Shown here one piece after another: positions 15,411 through 25,252 of a DNA stretch of 64,000 nt; within the stretch, counting starts at the first letter, position 1, and the number at the start of each line of letters is the position of its first letter. A program made the translations under genes and the position numbers. The DNA comes from Gammaproteobacteria bacterium (GTDB taxonomy: Bacteria; Pseudomonadota; Gammaproteobacteria; JACKNK01): assembly GCA_024234895.1 (NCBI GenBank), contig JACKNJ010000003.1, forward strand, positions 124,001-188,000, written 5' to 3'. The notes beneath the pieces are model-generated. The model did not search any database, had not been told where the DNA came from, and saw only the letters and a list, made by a program, of their open reading frames with translations.

Positions 15411-17504
15411 TCAGTCGCCACTGAGTTTCTGCAGCAGCGTGTCCTGGACCGACACCGGCTCGCCGTCATCCAGGCGGCGATGCGTGTAATTGCCGTCGCT
15501 GTTCAGATCCCAGGCGCGGGTGTTGTCGTTCAGGTAAAGCTCCAGGTCGCGACCGATGCGGGTGCGATGGTCCGGGTCCTCGATCGGGAAGCATTCCTCG
15601 ACGCGCGCGAACAGGTTGCGCGGCATCAGGTCAGCGCTCGCGCACCAGATCTCGGCTTCGCCGCCGTTCGCGAAGGAAAACACGCGCGAGTGTTCCAGGA
15701 AGCGCCCGACGATGGAGATCACGCGGATGTTCTCGGAGACGCCGGGCACGCCCGGCCGCAGGCAGCAGATGCCGCGCACGATCAGGTCGATGCGCACGCC
15801 CGCCTGGCTGGCCTCGTACAGCGCGCGGATGATCTGGTCCTCCACCAGTGCGTTGACCTTGGCGATGATGCGCGCCGGTCTGCCGGCACGGGCGTGATCG
15901 GCCTCGCGCTGGATGCGCTGCATGATGCCGGCGTGCAGCGTGAACGGCGCCTGCAGGAGCTTGTTCAGCTTCTTGCCGCGACCCAGGCTGGTCAGCTGCA
16001 TGAACATCTGGTGGACGTCCTCGCCGATCAGCGGGTTGCAGCTCATCAGTCCGTAGTCGGTGTAGATGCGGCTGGTGCGCGGGTGGTAGTTGCCGGTGCC
16101 CATGTGCACATAGCGGCGCATCTCGTTGCCTTCGCGGCGCACGATCATGAGCATCTTGGCGTGCGTCTTGTAGCCGACCACGCCGTACACGACGTGCGCG
16201 CCGGCCTCGGTCAGCCGGTTGGCCAGCTCGATGTTGGCGGCCTCGTCGAAGCGCGCGCGCAACTCGACCACGACGGTGACTTCCTTGCCGGCACGCGCCG
16301 CCTGCGTCAGGCCTTCGACCAGCACCGAGTCGGTACCGGTGCGGTACAGGGTCTGCTTGATGGCGAGCACGTCCGGATCGGTGGCTGCCTGGCGGATCAG
16401 GTCCACGACCGGGCTGAACGAGTGGTAGGGGTGATGCAGCAGGATGTCGCCACGCTTGATCGCGCGGAACAGGTTGGCGCCCTTGCGCAGGCCCTTCGGC
16501 AGGCCGGGTTTGAACGCCGGGTATTTCAGGTCCGGGCGGTCGATCATTTCCGGCAGGCCGATCAGGCGGTGCAGGTTGACCGGACCGTTGACCTGATAGA
16601 GGTCGCAGGGCTTGAGCCCGAACTCTTCGAGCAGGAAGGCGGCGACGTCCTCGGGGCAGTTGTCGGCGACTTCCAGACGCACGCCCTCGCCGTAGCGGCG
16701 CGACGGCAGTTCGCCTTCCAGGACGGCGAGCAGATCGTCGGCCTCGTCGGTGTTGACGAACAGGTCGGAGTTGCGGGTCACGCGGAACTGGTAGCAGCCG
16801 AGCACGTTCATGCCCGGGAACAGATCATCGACGTGGGCGTGGATGACCGATGAGAGGAATACGAAGTCGTAGGGTGCTTCGGCGGCCTCGTCCGGCAGGC
16901 GGACGAAGCGCGGCAGCGCGCGCGGCGCCTGCACCACGGCCATGCCGCCGAGACGCCCGAAGGCATCGCGGCCTTCGAGCTGGACGATGAAGTTCAGCGA
17001 CTTGTTGAGGATGCGCGGGAACGGGTGCGCGGGATCGAGCCGGATCGGCGTCAGGATCGGCAGCAGCTGCGTCTCGAAGTACTCGCGCATCCAGCGTTCC
17101 TGCTTCTCGGACAACTGACTGCGGCGCAGGAAGCGGATGCCGTTCTCCTCCAGCTTCGGGAGGATCACGTCGTTCATGCAGATGTACTGCCGTTCGATCA
17201 GCCGATGGGTCTCCTCGGAGATCTGCGTGAGCACGTCGCGCGGGGTACGGCCATCGGCGGCGACCACGTCCGCCTTGTACAGCGCCTGCTGTTTGAGGCC
17301 GGCGACGCGGACCTCGAAGAACTCGTCCAGGTTGGAGCTGGTGATGCACAGGAAGCGCAGGCGCTCCAGCAGCGGATGAGTGTCGTCGCAGGATTGTTCA
17401 AATACCCGGCGATGAAACCCGAGCAGGCTCAACTCGCGGTTGAAATACAGCTGCGGGTTGGACAGGTCGATTTGGGTATCGAGATCGAGGTCGAGATCGC
17501 TCAT
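15411..17504 (-). CDS. ppk1: Polyphosphate kinase
   Basis: PPK1 makes inorganic polyphosphate from ATP, reversibly. The 697-residue length is normal. The N-terminal domain begins YFNRELSLLGFHRRVFEQ, the head domain follows, and the two C-terminal PLD-like catalytic domains contain the phosphorylated histidine in YKTHAKMLMI and the second active-site histidine in GRFLEHSRVF. LYRTGTDSVLVEGL and ARFDEAANIELANRL are further family signatures. It sits 190 bases downstream of nit on the same strand and may have its own promoter. Poly-P links to stress survival and phosphate storage. Confidence 0.97.
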   Translation of the reverse strand: MSDLDLDLDTQIDLSNPQLYFNRELSLLGFHRRVFEQSCDDTHPLLERLRFLCITSSNLDEFFEVRVAGLKQQALYKADVVAADGRTPRDVLTQISEETHRLIERQYICMNDVILPKLEENGIRFLRRSQLSEKQERWMREYFETQLLPILTPIRLDPAHPFPRILNKSLNFIVQLEGRDAFGRLGGMAVVQAPRALPRFVRLPDEAAEAPYDFVFLSSVIHAHVDDLFPGMNVLGCYQFRVTRNSDLFVNTDEADDLLAVLEGELPSRRYGEGVRLEVADNCPEDVAAFLLEEFGLKPCDLYQVNGPVNLHRLIGLPEMIDRPDLKYPAFKPGLPKGLRKGANLFRAIKRGDILLHHPYHSFSPVVDLIRQAATDPDVLAIKQTLYRTGTDSVLVEGLTQAARAGKEVTVVVELRARFDEAANIELANRLTEAGAHVVYGVVGYKTHAKMLMIVRREGNEMRRYVHMGTGNYHPRTSRIYTDYGLMSCNPLIGEDVHQMFMQLTSLGRGKKLNKLLQAPFTLHAGIMQRIQREADHARAGRPARIIAKVNALVEDQIIRALYEASQAGVRIDLIVRGICCLRPGVPGVSENIRVISIVGRFLEHSRVFSFANGGEAEIWCASADLMPRNLFARVEECFPIEDPDHRTRIGRDLELYLNDNTRAWDLNSDGNYTHRRLDDGEPVSVQDTLLQKLSGD

Positions 17505-17695
17505 GGCGTGAAGGCTCAGGTCGCTAAGCCGTCAATACTAGGGTTTAAGCGGGGGAGCGGAAAGGTTGGCGGGACTGAGTTTGCTGATGTTCATGACATC
17601 GTCGTGCTTGGCGGGGGGGCCGGCAAGGCAGCCTCGGACACACGCCGTGAATACACCCACGCAGGCCGCCCTACGCTTCGCTAGACGCCGGAAAG

Positions 17696-18505
17696 CTAGA
17701 ACCGCCGATGCTGAACCGTCGGGAAGGTCTGTCGCACCGTGCGCACCCGGACCGGGTCGAAATCGGCGGCGACGAAACCGGCGCCACGATTCATGCGGTC
17801 GAGCACCACCCCCCACGGATCGACGACCATGGAGTTGCCGAAGGTCTCGCGACCGCTGACGTGGTAACCGCCCTGACCCGCCGCGACCACGTAGCAGAGG
17901 TTCTCGATCGCGCGGGCACGCACCAATACCTCCCAGTGTGCGCGGCCGGTGATCGCGGTGAACGCGGACGGCACGGCCAGCGTCTCCATGCCGAGGTCCA
18001 GCATCTTGCGGAACATCTCCGGGAAGCGCAGGTCGTAGCAGACCGCGATACCCAGCTTCCCGCATGGCGTGTCGATCACGGTCACGTCGGTGCCCGGCTC
18101 GATGGACTCGGATTCGAAATAACGTTCCTCGCTGTCCGGCACGCTGACGTCGAACAGGTGGATCTTGTCGTAACGACCGACCTGTTCGCCGCTGGCGTTG
18201 TAGGTCAGGGAGCAGGCGCGCACCTTGCCTGGCTTGCTGCTCGCCATCGGAATGGTGCCGCCGACCAGCCAGATGCGATGCCGGCTGGCCTGTCCGGCCA
18301 GGAAGTCCTGCAGGCGACCGCCGCCGGGCTGCTCGGCGAGCTCCAGCTTGTCGCTTTCGCGCTCGCCCATGAACGCGAAGTTCTCCGGCAAAACGACCAG
18401 ATCCGCGCCGCCGTCGACGGCCTGACTGATCAGGCGTTCGGTTTCCAGCAGGTTGGCGCTGATGTGCGGCCCGGAGGCCAGTTGGATCGCGGCGACTCTA
18501 CTCAC
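17696..18505 (-). CDS. Carbon-nitrogen hydrolase (Nit/omega-amidase-like)
   Basis: A 269-residue nitrilase-superfamily protein. The catalytic triad is visible: Glu in VVLPENFAFMG, Lys in YDKIHLFDV and Cys in GIAVCYDLRFPEMF. The VPSAFTAITGRAHWEVLVRARAIEN block is typical of the Nit1/Nit2 group, which removes damaged metabolites such as deaminated glutathione or alpha-keto-amides. The start is GTG. In many gammaproteobacteria this gene follows yhdP and rng, as here, although a small extra gene sits between; the tldD gene often found next is replaced by ppk1. Confidence 0.92.
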   Translation of the reverse strand: MSRVAAIQLASGPHISANLLETERLISQAVDGGADLVVLPENFAFMGERESDKLELAEQPGGGRLQDFLAGQASRHRIWLVGGTIPMASSKPGKVRACSLTYNASGEQVGRYDKIHLFDVSVPDSEERYFESESIEPGTDVTVIDTPCGKLGIAVCYDLRFPEMFRKMLDLGMETLAVPSAFTAITGRAHWEVLVRARAIENLCYVVAAGQGGYHVSGRETFGNSMVVDPWGVVLDRMNRGAGFVAADFDPVRVRTVRQTFPTVQHRRF

Positions 18506-18563
18506 GCGTGTTCTCTATGCGGTGGGTAATAGGGAAGGGCTAGGGTTGAAGGTTACCCGGCTT

Positions 18564-18926
18564 TCAGCGGGATTCAATGAACAGTCGCAGTTCGTTCGTG
18601 CGGGTGTCGTCGGAACGGATCGCAATGGCCTCCGCGGGGATGGCCAGCGCGATCAGCCAGTCGCGCAACTCATTGGCCCAGGCCGCGCCGTTCTCCGCTT
18701 CGGGATGGGTGATCACCAGAGCTGCCGGGTGGTCGGCGTTTCCGGCCTGACGCAGCCAGGCCTGCACGGCGGCGCGCACGGCGGGTTGCGCGAGAACTTC
18801 GCCGACAGCGGGCGGCGACCGCCAGGCATCGGCAGTCAGCGACCATGCTTCCCCGGCCACCGCATCGACGCAGGGCGAGGCCGCCAGCACGGCGCACAGG
18901 GCCAGCGGTGCGATGGCGGGGATCAT
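18564..18926 (-). CDS. Small periplasmic hypothetical protein between yhdP and nit
   Basis: A 120-residue protein with an N-terminal signal (MIPAIAPLALCAVLAASPCVDAVAG). The mature part ends AAWANELRDWLIALAIPAEAIAIRSDD, which looks like the strand-helix pattern of OmpA-like domains (compare ...RDYLxxxGIPAxRI), but the peptidoglycan-binding residues are not obvious. The ATG lies seven bases after the yhdP stop with GAGTGAG just upstream, so it is probably read through from yhdP. An alternative in-frame ATG at 18962 would overlap yhdP. Function unknown. Confidence 0.65.
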   Translation of the reverse strand: MIPAIAPLALCAVLAASPCVDAVAGEAWSLTADAWRSPPAVGEVLAQPAVRAAVQAWLRQAGNADHPAALVITHPEAENGAAWANELRDWLIALAIPAEAIAIRSDDTRTNELRLFIESR

Positions 18927-18933
18927 CCGCCGC

Positions 18934-21900
18934 TCACTCAAGAAACACTCCCCCGGTGGCATCGTCTTCCCCGTCGCTGTCCTGGTCGGCCTGCCCGGCG
19001 CCGCCGAGGCGGTTGATGGTCGGGTCGTCCCAGGGTCCGAGCATTTCGTACTGGAAGCGCGAGGCCTTGTCGATCGGGTTCTGCAGCAGCTTGTTGGCCA
19101 CCAGCACGGCGGCGCCGACCAAGGGATTCAACAGCGCGCTGGCCGCCGCGACCGTGGTGCCCAGGCGCGGGGTCACGGTGACTGTCTGGTTGTAGGTGCG
19201 TTTGATGAAGTCGGTGTCGCCGGTGATGTCGACCTGCGCGGGGGGGCCGCGCAGGGTGAGGTCGAGGGTGTAGGCGACGCCTTCGATCAGGTTGAAGCTG
19301 CCCTCGATGACGTCGAAGCTGAAGCCCTTCTTGAACAGGTCGGTGAAATCCAGGCGCAGCCGGCGTGGCAGCGCGGTCAGGCTGAACAGGCCGAACAGGC
19401 GACCGCCGGCGCCAGGGTTCACTTCCAGCAGACGGCCTTCCGAGAAACGGACGTGGAGGTTGCCGTCGAAGGTCTTCATCGAGAAGTCGGTCGGTGCGCC
19501 GATCCAGCCGCCGAGCAGCTTGACCTGCCCGCGCCCGCCGTCGATGACGTCGATGAAGCCGAAATCGCGCAGCGTCTCACCGAGGTCGTCGCTGGTCGTG
19601 ACCAGCTCGAGATTGGTGAGCTGGCCGTCGGCGTCGGCGCGCCAGTCGCCGTCGCCGCTGCCCTTGGTGCTGCCGTTGTCGAAGCGGATGCTGCGCAGTT
19701 CGAGGCCATCCGGAACCGTGTTCGCCTCGACATCGACCCGTCCGATGTTCATGTCGTCGACGCGCAGTTCGGCGATGCCCAGGCGCAGGTTGGGCAGCGT
19801 GCGCGGGTCGATCCGGTCGCCCGTGTCGGTGGGTGTCTGGCCGCTGTCTTCGGGACGCTGGAGTCTCAGGTGGTCGAGCTGCACCAGGAGCGTGGCGCGG
19901 CGGATCGCCTCGGCATCCTCCTGGAGCATGGCCTCCGGGATCAGGATTTCGCCTTTCGCCTCGCGGCTGGCGAGATCGATCTGCCAGCCATCGGGATTGT
20001 GTCGCGCGCGCAGGTCGGCATCGTGCAGGGTCTGGTCGGCGACGATCAGACGATCGACGTGCAGTTCCACGTCGCGCGGGCGCAGACCGTCCGGCAACGC
20101 GCCGGCGCCACCCGCGCCGGCGAGGCCACCGAGCGTGAACTCCGGAAGCGAACCGCGAATGCGCAGGCCATCCGCCTGCGGGACGGCGGCGGGGGCGCCG
20201 CCGAGGCGCAATTCGGCGGCACGGGGCTCGGGGCCTTGCTTGCCGCGTCGCATGTCGATGAGCAGGTCGGCGAGTTCGCCGTAGCGGATGCGTACCGGCG
20301 CCGGCTCGTCGACCCCGACCAGACTGCTGACGCGCAGCGCGCGTGTTTCCCCGGCGGTCTTGCCGAACGGTGCGGGGGCGTCGATGGCGATACCGCGCAG
20401 GTCGCTCCGCACGACGATTTCCGTGTCCGGGTTGCGGTCGCCCGCCTGGAGGCGCTGGAAGCCCAGCCCGATGTGCCAGTCGGTGCGACCGGGGAACTGT
20501 CTGGCCAGTGTCGCCGTCGCGTCGCCGCCCAGTTCGGTCAGGCTGGCGTGGGTGGCCAGGTCCACCTGGGTGACCAGGCCCTTCGGATCGGTGGCGACGT
20601 TGACCGTGACCGGGCGACCGCGCAGCGTCGCGGTCACGCCCTTCGCGTAGAGCCCGCCGCCGGTGAAGTTCAGCGTGCCGTCGAGATCTTCGAAGCGCGC
20701 GCCGAGATCGTCGACCGCCAGGCTGTTGCCGGCGAAACGGATGTTGCCATCGGCCTTGATGTCGCCCTCATCGGCCAGCGGGAAGTACAGGGACAGGTCG
20801 AGACCGGTGTCTCCCGCGAGATTCATGCCTTTGAAGTAGACGCCGAAGTCGTCGTGCAACGGGGTCTCCATGAGGAAACGCAGCAGTTCGGCACCCTCGC
20901 CGTGCCCGCTGCCGTTGATGTGCAGATTGCTGTGCAGCAGGTCGGGAATCAGGACCGAGGTGTTGTTCAGGCTGGCGCCGAGGATCTTGCCGCCGACGCC
21001 GTGGATTTCCATGCGGCGGTTGACGAAGCGCGCCTCGGCTTCGAGTTCCTCGATGCGCGGCCAGCCTTCCTTGTAGTCGACGACCACGTCGGCGCCGTTG
21101 AAACGGACCTCGAAATGGCCGCTGTGATCGTCGAAGGGGAAATCGCCGAAACGCCCGTTGAACAGCACGTTGCCGTTGCGCACATGGCCGGAGACGATGC
21201 CGCGATCCAGCCAGGCGACGGCGTCGTCGGGCATGATGCCGGCCGGCAGGTAGGTCGGCACGGTGCTGGCGTCGCCGTCGTGGAAGAAGCTGATCAGCTT
21301 CATGCCGGCCTGACCCGCGTCCGGCACGTCGATTTCGACGCGGGTCTCGGTGCTGATGTCGTCGTTGTCGAGGATCAGGCGCTCGCTGTGCAGGCGCCAG
21401 CCGCGATCATCGCGGATCGCGGCCAGTTGGCCGGCGAGCCGGTTGGCCTTGAGCGGGGTGCGGAACAGGCCGGGGAATCTCGCGACCACGTCGCGGCTGT
21501 CGAGCTCGATGACTGCCCCCGAGGCATCGGCCCTCAGGTGTGCGCTCAGTCCCGTGATGCCGGGCACGCCGGACCAGGGTTCCGTGCCGACGCCGCTGAC
21601 ATCGGCCTCGATGTGGAAGGCCGGGGCGGCTTCATCAGCGGACGGCAGGCCGATGGCCGCGACGATGCCGCGCAAGCTGCCGCGCGGTGCCAGTCCTGAG
21701 AGTGCGGTGCGCGCCGCTTCGGGCAGCAGGGGGCTGTCCGCGAACAGTGCGTGCCAGCGTTCCAGATGCACGGTGTCGACGCCGATGCCCAGCCAGTCGC
21801 CGTCGTCGCGCTGGTGCCAGGCGATGCTGACGCCTGTTTCGAGGCGCGGTGGCGCGCCGGCGTCCAGATGCAGATCGGCGATGTGCGCGCCCCAGCCGTC

Positions 21901-22800
21901 GTCCGTGCGCCGGGCATCGAAGCGGGCGTCGAGCGCGGTGAGGCGGGGGATGTTCCTGCTGCGGATGTCCTGCGCGGCGAACGTCCCGCGGATCCGCTCC
22001 AGCCGGTTGGCATCGATGTCTGCCCACAGTTCCGAATCCAGGCGCGCGCGCAGGTCGCCAAGGCCGGGTTCCACGCCCGCTTCCGCGGCCAGCCGGGGCA
22101 GCGGCAGTCCGGTCACGCGCAGATACGCCCGGCCACTCAGCGCGGCGGGATTCAGATCGCCGTCGCCGGCGACGCGCAGGTCGATGTGGCCCTCGCCCAG
22201 CCGGGCATCGAGCTGTCCGTACCAACCACCGGTCCGGCGCAGGCCGAGCAGCAGATTGGCGTGTTCGAAATGCAGCGATGGCTTGTCGGGCCGCAGGATG
22301 TCGTCCCGCCACCACACCGTGCTATCGGCGATGCGGATCTCGGTGGGTTCCAGGAAGGGGAGTGCCTGGCTGTCGCCGCCGGCCAGATCGATTCCGGCGA
22401 TGCTGACGTGGCCATCGGCATGGCGGTGGATGGGCAGTTCCACGCCTTGCACGAAGACCCGCGCGGGCTGGATCGCGCCGCTCAGCAGGCTGGCCCAGGG
22501 TGCGACGCGGACGTACACGGTGGCGACGCGGAAATCCGCGCCGTCCTCGTCCGCGTTGGCGGTCGGTGCCAGCACGGCGACATCGTCCGCGCGCAGGATG
22601 GGTGCCCAGCCCTGCCATTCGAAGCGCAGCGAGCCGATGCTGACCGGGCGGTGCAGCGTTTGCGTCAACGCACTTGCGAATTCCGCCCGGTAATGTTCGA
22701 CGCCCGGCAGCAGGACGCGCGCGATGCCGATCAGGATCGCCGTCAGGATGATGCCGGCGATGGTGAGGATCGCGCTCCAGCGGATGATGTGACGGTGCAT
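18934..22800 (-). CDS. yhdP: YhdP-family AsmA-like phospholipid transport protein
   Basis: A 1288-residue protein with one N-terminal transmembrane helix (residues about 8-28) and a very long periplasmic beta-rich region, as in E. coli YhdP (about 1266 aa). YhdP, with TamB and YdbH, forms bridges that move phospholipids from the inner to the outer membrane. The start MHRHIIRWSAILTIAGIIL, SIGSLRFEWQGWAPILRADDV, and the C-terminal AASALLNPLVGAAVLVANKL followed by YEMLGPWDDPTI are family landmarks. It follows rng by 18 bases, the standard order, so it is very likely cotranscribed with it. Confidence 0.95.
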   Translation of the reverse strand: MHRHIIRWSAILTIAGIILTAILIGIARVLLPGVEHYRAEFASALTQTLHRPVSIGSLRFEWQGWAPILRADDVAVLAPTANADEDGADFRVATVYVRVAPWASLLSGAIQPARVFVQGVELPIHRHADGHVSIAGIDLAGGDSQALPFLEPTEIRIADSTVWWRDDILRPDKPSLHFEHANLLLGLRRTGGWYGQLDARLGEGHIDLRVAGDGDLNPAALSGRAYLRVTGLPLPRLAAEAGVEPGLGDLRARLDSELWADIDANRLERIRGTFAAQDIRSRNIPRLTALDARFDARRTDDGWGAHIADLHLDAGAPPRLETGVSIAWHQRDDGDWLGIGVDTVHLERWHALFADSPLLPEAARTALSGLAPRGSLRGIVAAIGLPSADEAAPAFHIEADVSGVGTEPWSGVPGITGLSAHLRADASGAVIELDSRDVVARFPGLFRTPLKANRLAGQLAAIRDDRGWRLHSERLILDNDDISTETRVEIDVPDAGQAGMKLISFFHDGDASTVPTYLPAGIMPDDAVAWLDRGIVSGHVRNGNVLFNGRFGDFPFDDHSGHFEVRFNGADVVVDYKEGWPRIEELEAEARFVNRRMEIHGVGGKILGASLNNTSVLIPDLLHSNLHINGSGHGEGAELLRFLMETPLHDDFGVYFKGMNLAGDTGLDLSLYFPLADEGDIKADGNIRFAGNSLAVDDLGARFEDLDGTLNFTGGGLYAKGVTATLRGRPVTVNVATDPKGLVTQVDLATHASLTELGGDATATLARQFPGRTDWHIGLGFQRLQAGDRNPDTEIVVRSDLRGIAIDAPAPFGKTAGETRALRVSSLVGVDEPAPVRIRYGELADLLIDMRRGKQGPEPRAAELRLGGAPAAVPQADGLRIRGSLPEFTLGGLAGAGGAGALPDGLRPRDVELHVDRLIVADQTLHDADLRARHNPDGWQIDLASREAKGEILIPEAMLQEDAEAIRRATLLVQLDHLRLQRPEDSGQTPTDTGDRIDPRTLPNLRLGIAELRVDDMNIGRVDVEANTVPDGLELRSIRFDNGSTKGSGDGDWRADADGQLTNLELVTTSDDLGETLRDFGFIDVIDGGRGQVKLLGGWIGAPTDFSMKTFDGNLHVRFSEGRLLEVNPGAGGRLFGLFSLTALPRRLRLDFTDLFKKGFSFDVIEGSFNLIEGVAYTLDLTLRGPPAQVDITGDTDFIKRTYNQTVTVTPRLGTTVAAASALLNPLVGAAVLVANKLLQNPIDKASRFQYEMLGPWDDPTINRLGGAGQADQDSDGEDDATGGVFLE

Positions 22801-22818
22801 TGCGGCGGCTTCGCGGCG

Positions 22819-24390
22819 CTACATCAGGACGACGTCGAACTGTTCCTGGGTGTAGTGGGTCTCCGCCTGGAAGCGGATCGGCTTGCCGATGAAGGCTTCC
22901 AGTTCGGCCACGCTGGCGGATTCCTCCTCCTGCATGCGGTCGACCACATCCTGCGAGGCGATCACCAGCAGCTTGTCGGCGTCGTATTGGCGCGCCTCGC
23001 GCAGGATCTCGCGGAACACCTCGTAGCAGATCGTCTCCGGCGTCTTCAGCTGACCGCGTCCCTGACAGGTCGGGCAGGGTTCGCAGAGCACGTGCTCGAG
23101 GCTCTCACGGGTGCGTTTGCGGGTCATCTCGACCAGACCGAGCGCGGACACCTCGCAGATGTTGCTCTTGGCGTGATCGTTCTCCAGCGACTTCTCCAGC
23201 GCGCGCAGGACCTGCCGCTTGTGCTCGTCCTCCTGCATGTCGATGAAGTCGATGATGATGATGCCGCCGAGGTTGCGCAGGCGCAGCTGGCGGGCGATCG
23301 CCTGCGCCGCCTCCAGATTGGTCTTGAAGATGGTCTCTTCGAGCGTGCGTCGACCGACGTAGCCGCCGGTGTTGACGTCGATGGTGGTCATCGCCTCGGT
23401 CTGATCGATGATCAGGTAGCCGCCGGACTTGAGCTGGACCTTGCGCTCCAGCGCGCGCTGGATCTCGTCCTCGACGCCGTACATCTCGAACAGCGGGCGC
23501 TCGCCCTTGTACAACTCGATGCGCTCGGCGATGTCGGGGATGAAGCGTTCCGCGAACTCGATCGCGCGCTGGTAGGTCGAGCGGGAATCGACGCGAATCT
23601 TCTCGACCTCGGGGCCGACCAGATCGCGCAGGGTGCGCAGCGCCAGCGCCAGGTCCTCGTGGACGATGGTCGGCGCCTTGACCGTCTTGCTCTGCTCGCC
23701 GATCGATTCCCACAGGCGTTTCAGGAAGCGCACGTCGGAGGACAGCGAATCCTCGGTGGCACCCTCGGCGGCGGTGCGGGCGATCACGCCGCCCATGGCC
23801 GGGTCGCCGGGGGTGTCGCCAGTGACCTCGGCGGCGAGGATCTCCTTCAGACGCGCGCGTTCGGTGTCGTCATCGATCTTGGTCGAGATGCCGGTGCCGG
23901 CGGGCGCGGAGGGCAGATAGACCGCGTAGCGCGAGGGGATGCTGACGTGCGTGGTCAGGCGCGCGCCCTTGGTGCCGAGCGGGTCCTTGACCACCTGCAC
24001 CAGCACCTCCTGGCTCTCGCGCAGCAGGTCGCTGATGGTCAGACCGTTGGCGTTACCGTTGCGACTGCCGTTCGATTCCGGTTCCGGCAGCTCACCCTTG
24101 GCGGCGCGTTCGACCTCTTCCGGGTCGAGGATGGCGGCCGCGCTGGCGTTGGGTGTGGCGGTCTGCGGGATCACGTCGGCGACGTGCAGGAACGCGGCCT
24201 TGTCCATGCCGATGTCGACGAACGCCGCCTGCATGCCCGGCAGCACCCGACACACCTTGCCCTTGTAGATGTTGCCGACCAGGCCGCGATTGCGGTTCCG
24301 CTCGATGTAGATCTCCTGCAACACCCCGTTCTCGACCAGCGCCACGCGGGTCTCCTGGGGGGTCACATTGATGAGGATTTCCTCGCTCAT
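22819..24390 (-). CDS. rng: Ribonuclease G
   Basis: Endoribonuclease that processes 16S rRNA 5' ends and some mRNAs. The 523 residues contain an N-terminal S1-like domain (NIYKGKVCRVLPGMQAAFVDIG), an RNase H-like and 5'-sensor region (DVNTGGYVG), the catalytic acidic residues in GGIIIIDFIDMQ and preceding DVN, and the zinc-link CEPCPTC for dimer and tetramer formation. It lacks the long C-terminal scaffold of RNase E, so RNase G is the right call. It begins the rng-yhdP-(small)-nit run. Confidence 0.96.
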   Translation of the reverse strand: MSEEILINVTPQETRVALVENGVLQEIYIERNRNRGLVGNIYKGKVCRVLPGMQAAFVDIGMDKAAFLHVADVIPQTATPNASAAAILDPEEVERAAKGELPEPESNGSRNGNANGLTISDLLRESQEVLVQVVKDPLGTKGARLTTHVSIPSRYAVYLPSAPAGTGISTKIDDDTERARLKEILAAEVTGDTPGDPAMGGVIARTAAEGATEDSLSSDVRFLKRLWESIGEQSKTVKAPTIVHEDLALALRTLRDLVGPEVEKIRVDSRSTYQRAIEFAERFIPDIAERIELYKGERPLFEMYGVEDEIQRALERKVQLKSGGYLIIDQTEAMTTIDVNTGGYVGRRTLEETIFKTNLEAAQAIARQLRLRNLGGIIIIDFIDMQEDEHKRQVLRALEKSLENDHAKSNICEVSALGLVEMTRKRTRESLEHVLCEPCPTCQGRGQLKTPETICYEVFREILREARQYDADKLLVIASQDVVDRMQEEESASVAELEAFIGKPIRFQAETHYTQEQFDVVLM

Positions 24391-24609
24391 GGCGGTCGGG
24401 TGGTTCGTTAGTTGTTATGAAAATGGATTAGGGGAGTGTATCCGGTCGCGATTGACCCGTTGGGGTATTCGACGGTCCGGCGTCGAGGGAGTTGCACTCC
24501 GTCTCCGGTTCCACCGACCGGCGGTCGGGTTTCGTCGATGTTGTGAACACCAGCGCTTCTTGAGGTCGGGCCTTGCCGGCTGAGAACCTGGAGAGTGTCG
24601 AGGCAGCCG

Positions 24610-24685
24610 CGTAGGGCGGAAGCCGGCGGCGTTCCGCCGTGCTGCGCCCGACCCCGGCGGAAATCCTGCGGATTCCGCCCTACGC
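24610..24685. repeat. Inverted repeat, GTAGGGCGGAA family
   Basis: The arms begin GTAGGGCGGAAGCCG at the left and end ATTCCGCCCTAC at the right, with a second inner GCGTTCCGCC segment. The right arm contains the TAG stop codon of maf. The same GTAGGGCGGAA...TTCCGCCCTAC design recurs at 28320-28400 and 42488-42615. This is a REP/MITE-like dispersed element and could also fold in RNA as a weak terminator. Confidence 0.8.
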
Positions 24686-25246
24686 GACGGGAATTCCGAA
24701 TTCGCGCAGCAGCTCGGCTGTCTCGAACAGCGGCAGGCCCATGACGCCGGAGTAACTGCCTTCGAGGTGGCGGACGAACATCGCGCCGAGGCCCTGGATG
24801 GCGTAGCCGCCGGCCTTGTCGGCGGGCTCGCCGCTGGCCCAGTAGCGGGCTGCCTCGTCAGGCGGGATCTCGCGGAAGGTCACGCGGCTGACCGACAGGC
24901 GGGTTGCCGCGTGGTCGCCATGCACCATCGCGACGGCGGACAGGACGGTGTGGGTGTGGCCGGACAGACGCGCGAAGGTGGCGAGGAAGTCGTCACGATC
25001 GACGGGCTTGCCGAGGATCGCGCCGTCGAAAGCCAGCGTGGTGTCGGCGCCCAGCGCGGGCAGCAGCCCGCCGCCGGCCTGCGCCCCGGCGCGCGCCTTG
25101 GCCAGCGCGAGACGTTCGACGTACAGCTCCGGGGCCTCGCCGGGATGCGGCGTCTCGTCGACATGGACCGGCAGCACGGTATGCCGGATGCCGAGCTGGT
25201 CGAGCAGTTCGCGGCGGCGCGGGGAGGTGGAGGCGAGGATGATCAT
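24680..25246 (-). CDS. maf: Maf-family nucleotide pyrophosphatase
   Basis: A 188-residue Maf protein that hydrolyses non-standard or unwanted nucleoside triphosphates (dTTP/UTP or m7GTP types). The N-terminal IILASTSPRRRELLDQLG is the Maf signature; GADTTLAFDGAILGKP has the catalytic Asp region; GYAIQGLGAMFVRHLEGSYSGVMGLPL is the C-terminal signature with AIQG, which suggests the YhdE-like dTTP/UTP group. It overlaps nothing and follows rlmH by six bases, so the two are cotranscribed. Its TAG stop is supplied by a repeat arm. Confidence 0.95.
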   Translation of the reverse strand: MIILASTSPRRRELLDQLGIRHTVLPVHVDETPHPGEAPELYVERLALAKARAGAQAGGGLLPALGADTTLAFDGAILGKPVDRDDFLATFARLSGHTHTVLSAVAMVHGDHAATRLSVSRVTFREIPPDEAARYWASGEPADKAGGYAIQGLGAMFVRHLEGSYSGVMGLPLFETAELLREFGIPVA

Positions 25247-25252
25247 GGGCGA

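Noticed and set aside
18913..21699. 928-codon plus-strand frame opposite yhdP
   Set aside because: Antisense shadow of a firmly identified gene; no RBS or family pattern.
21751..24411. 886-codon plus-strand frame opposite yhdP and rng
   Set aside because: It crosses two well-supported genes on the other strand and has no recognisable protein features.
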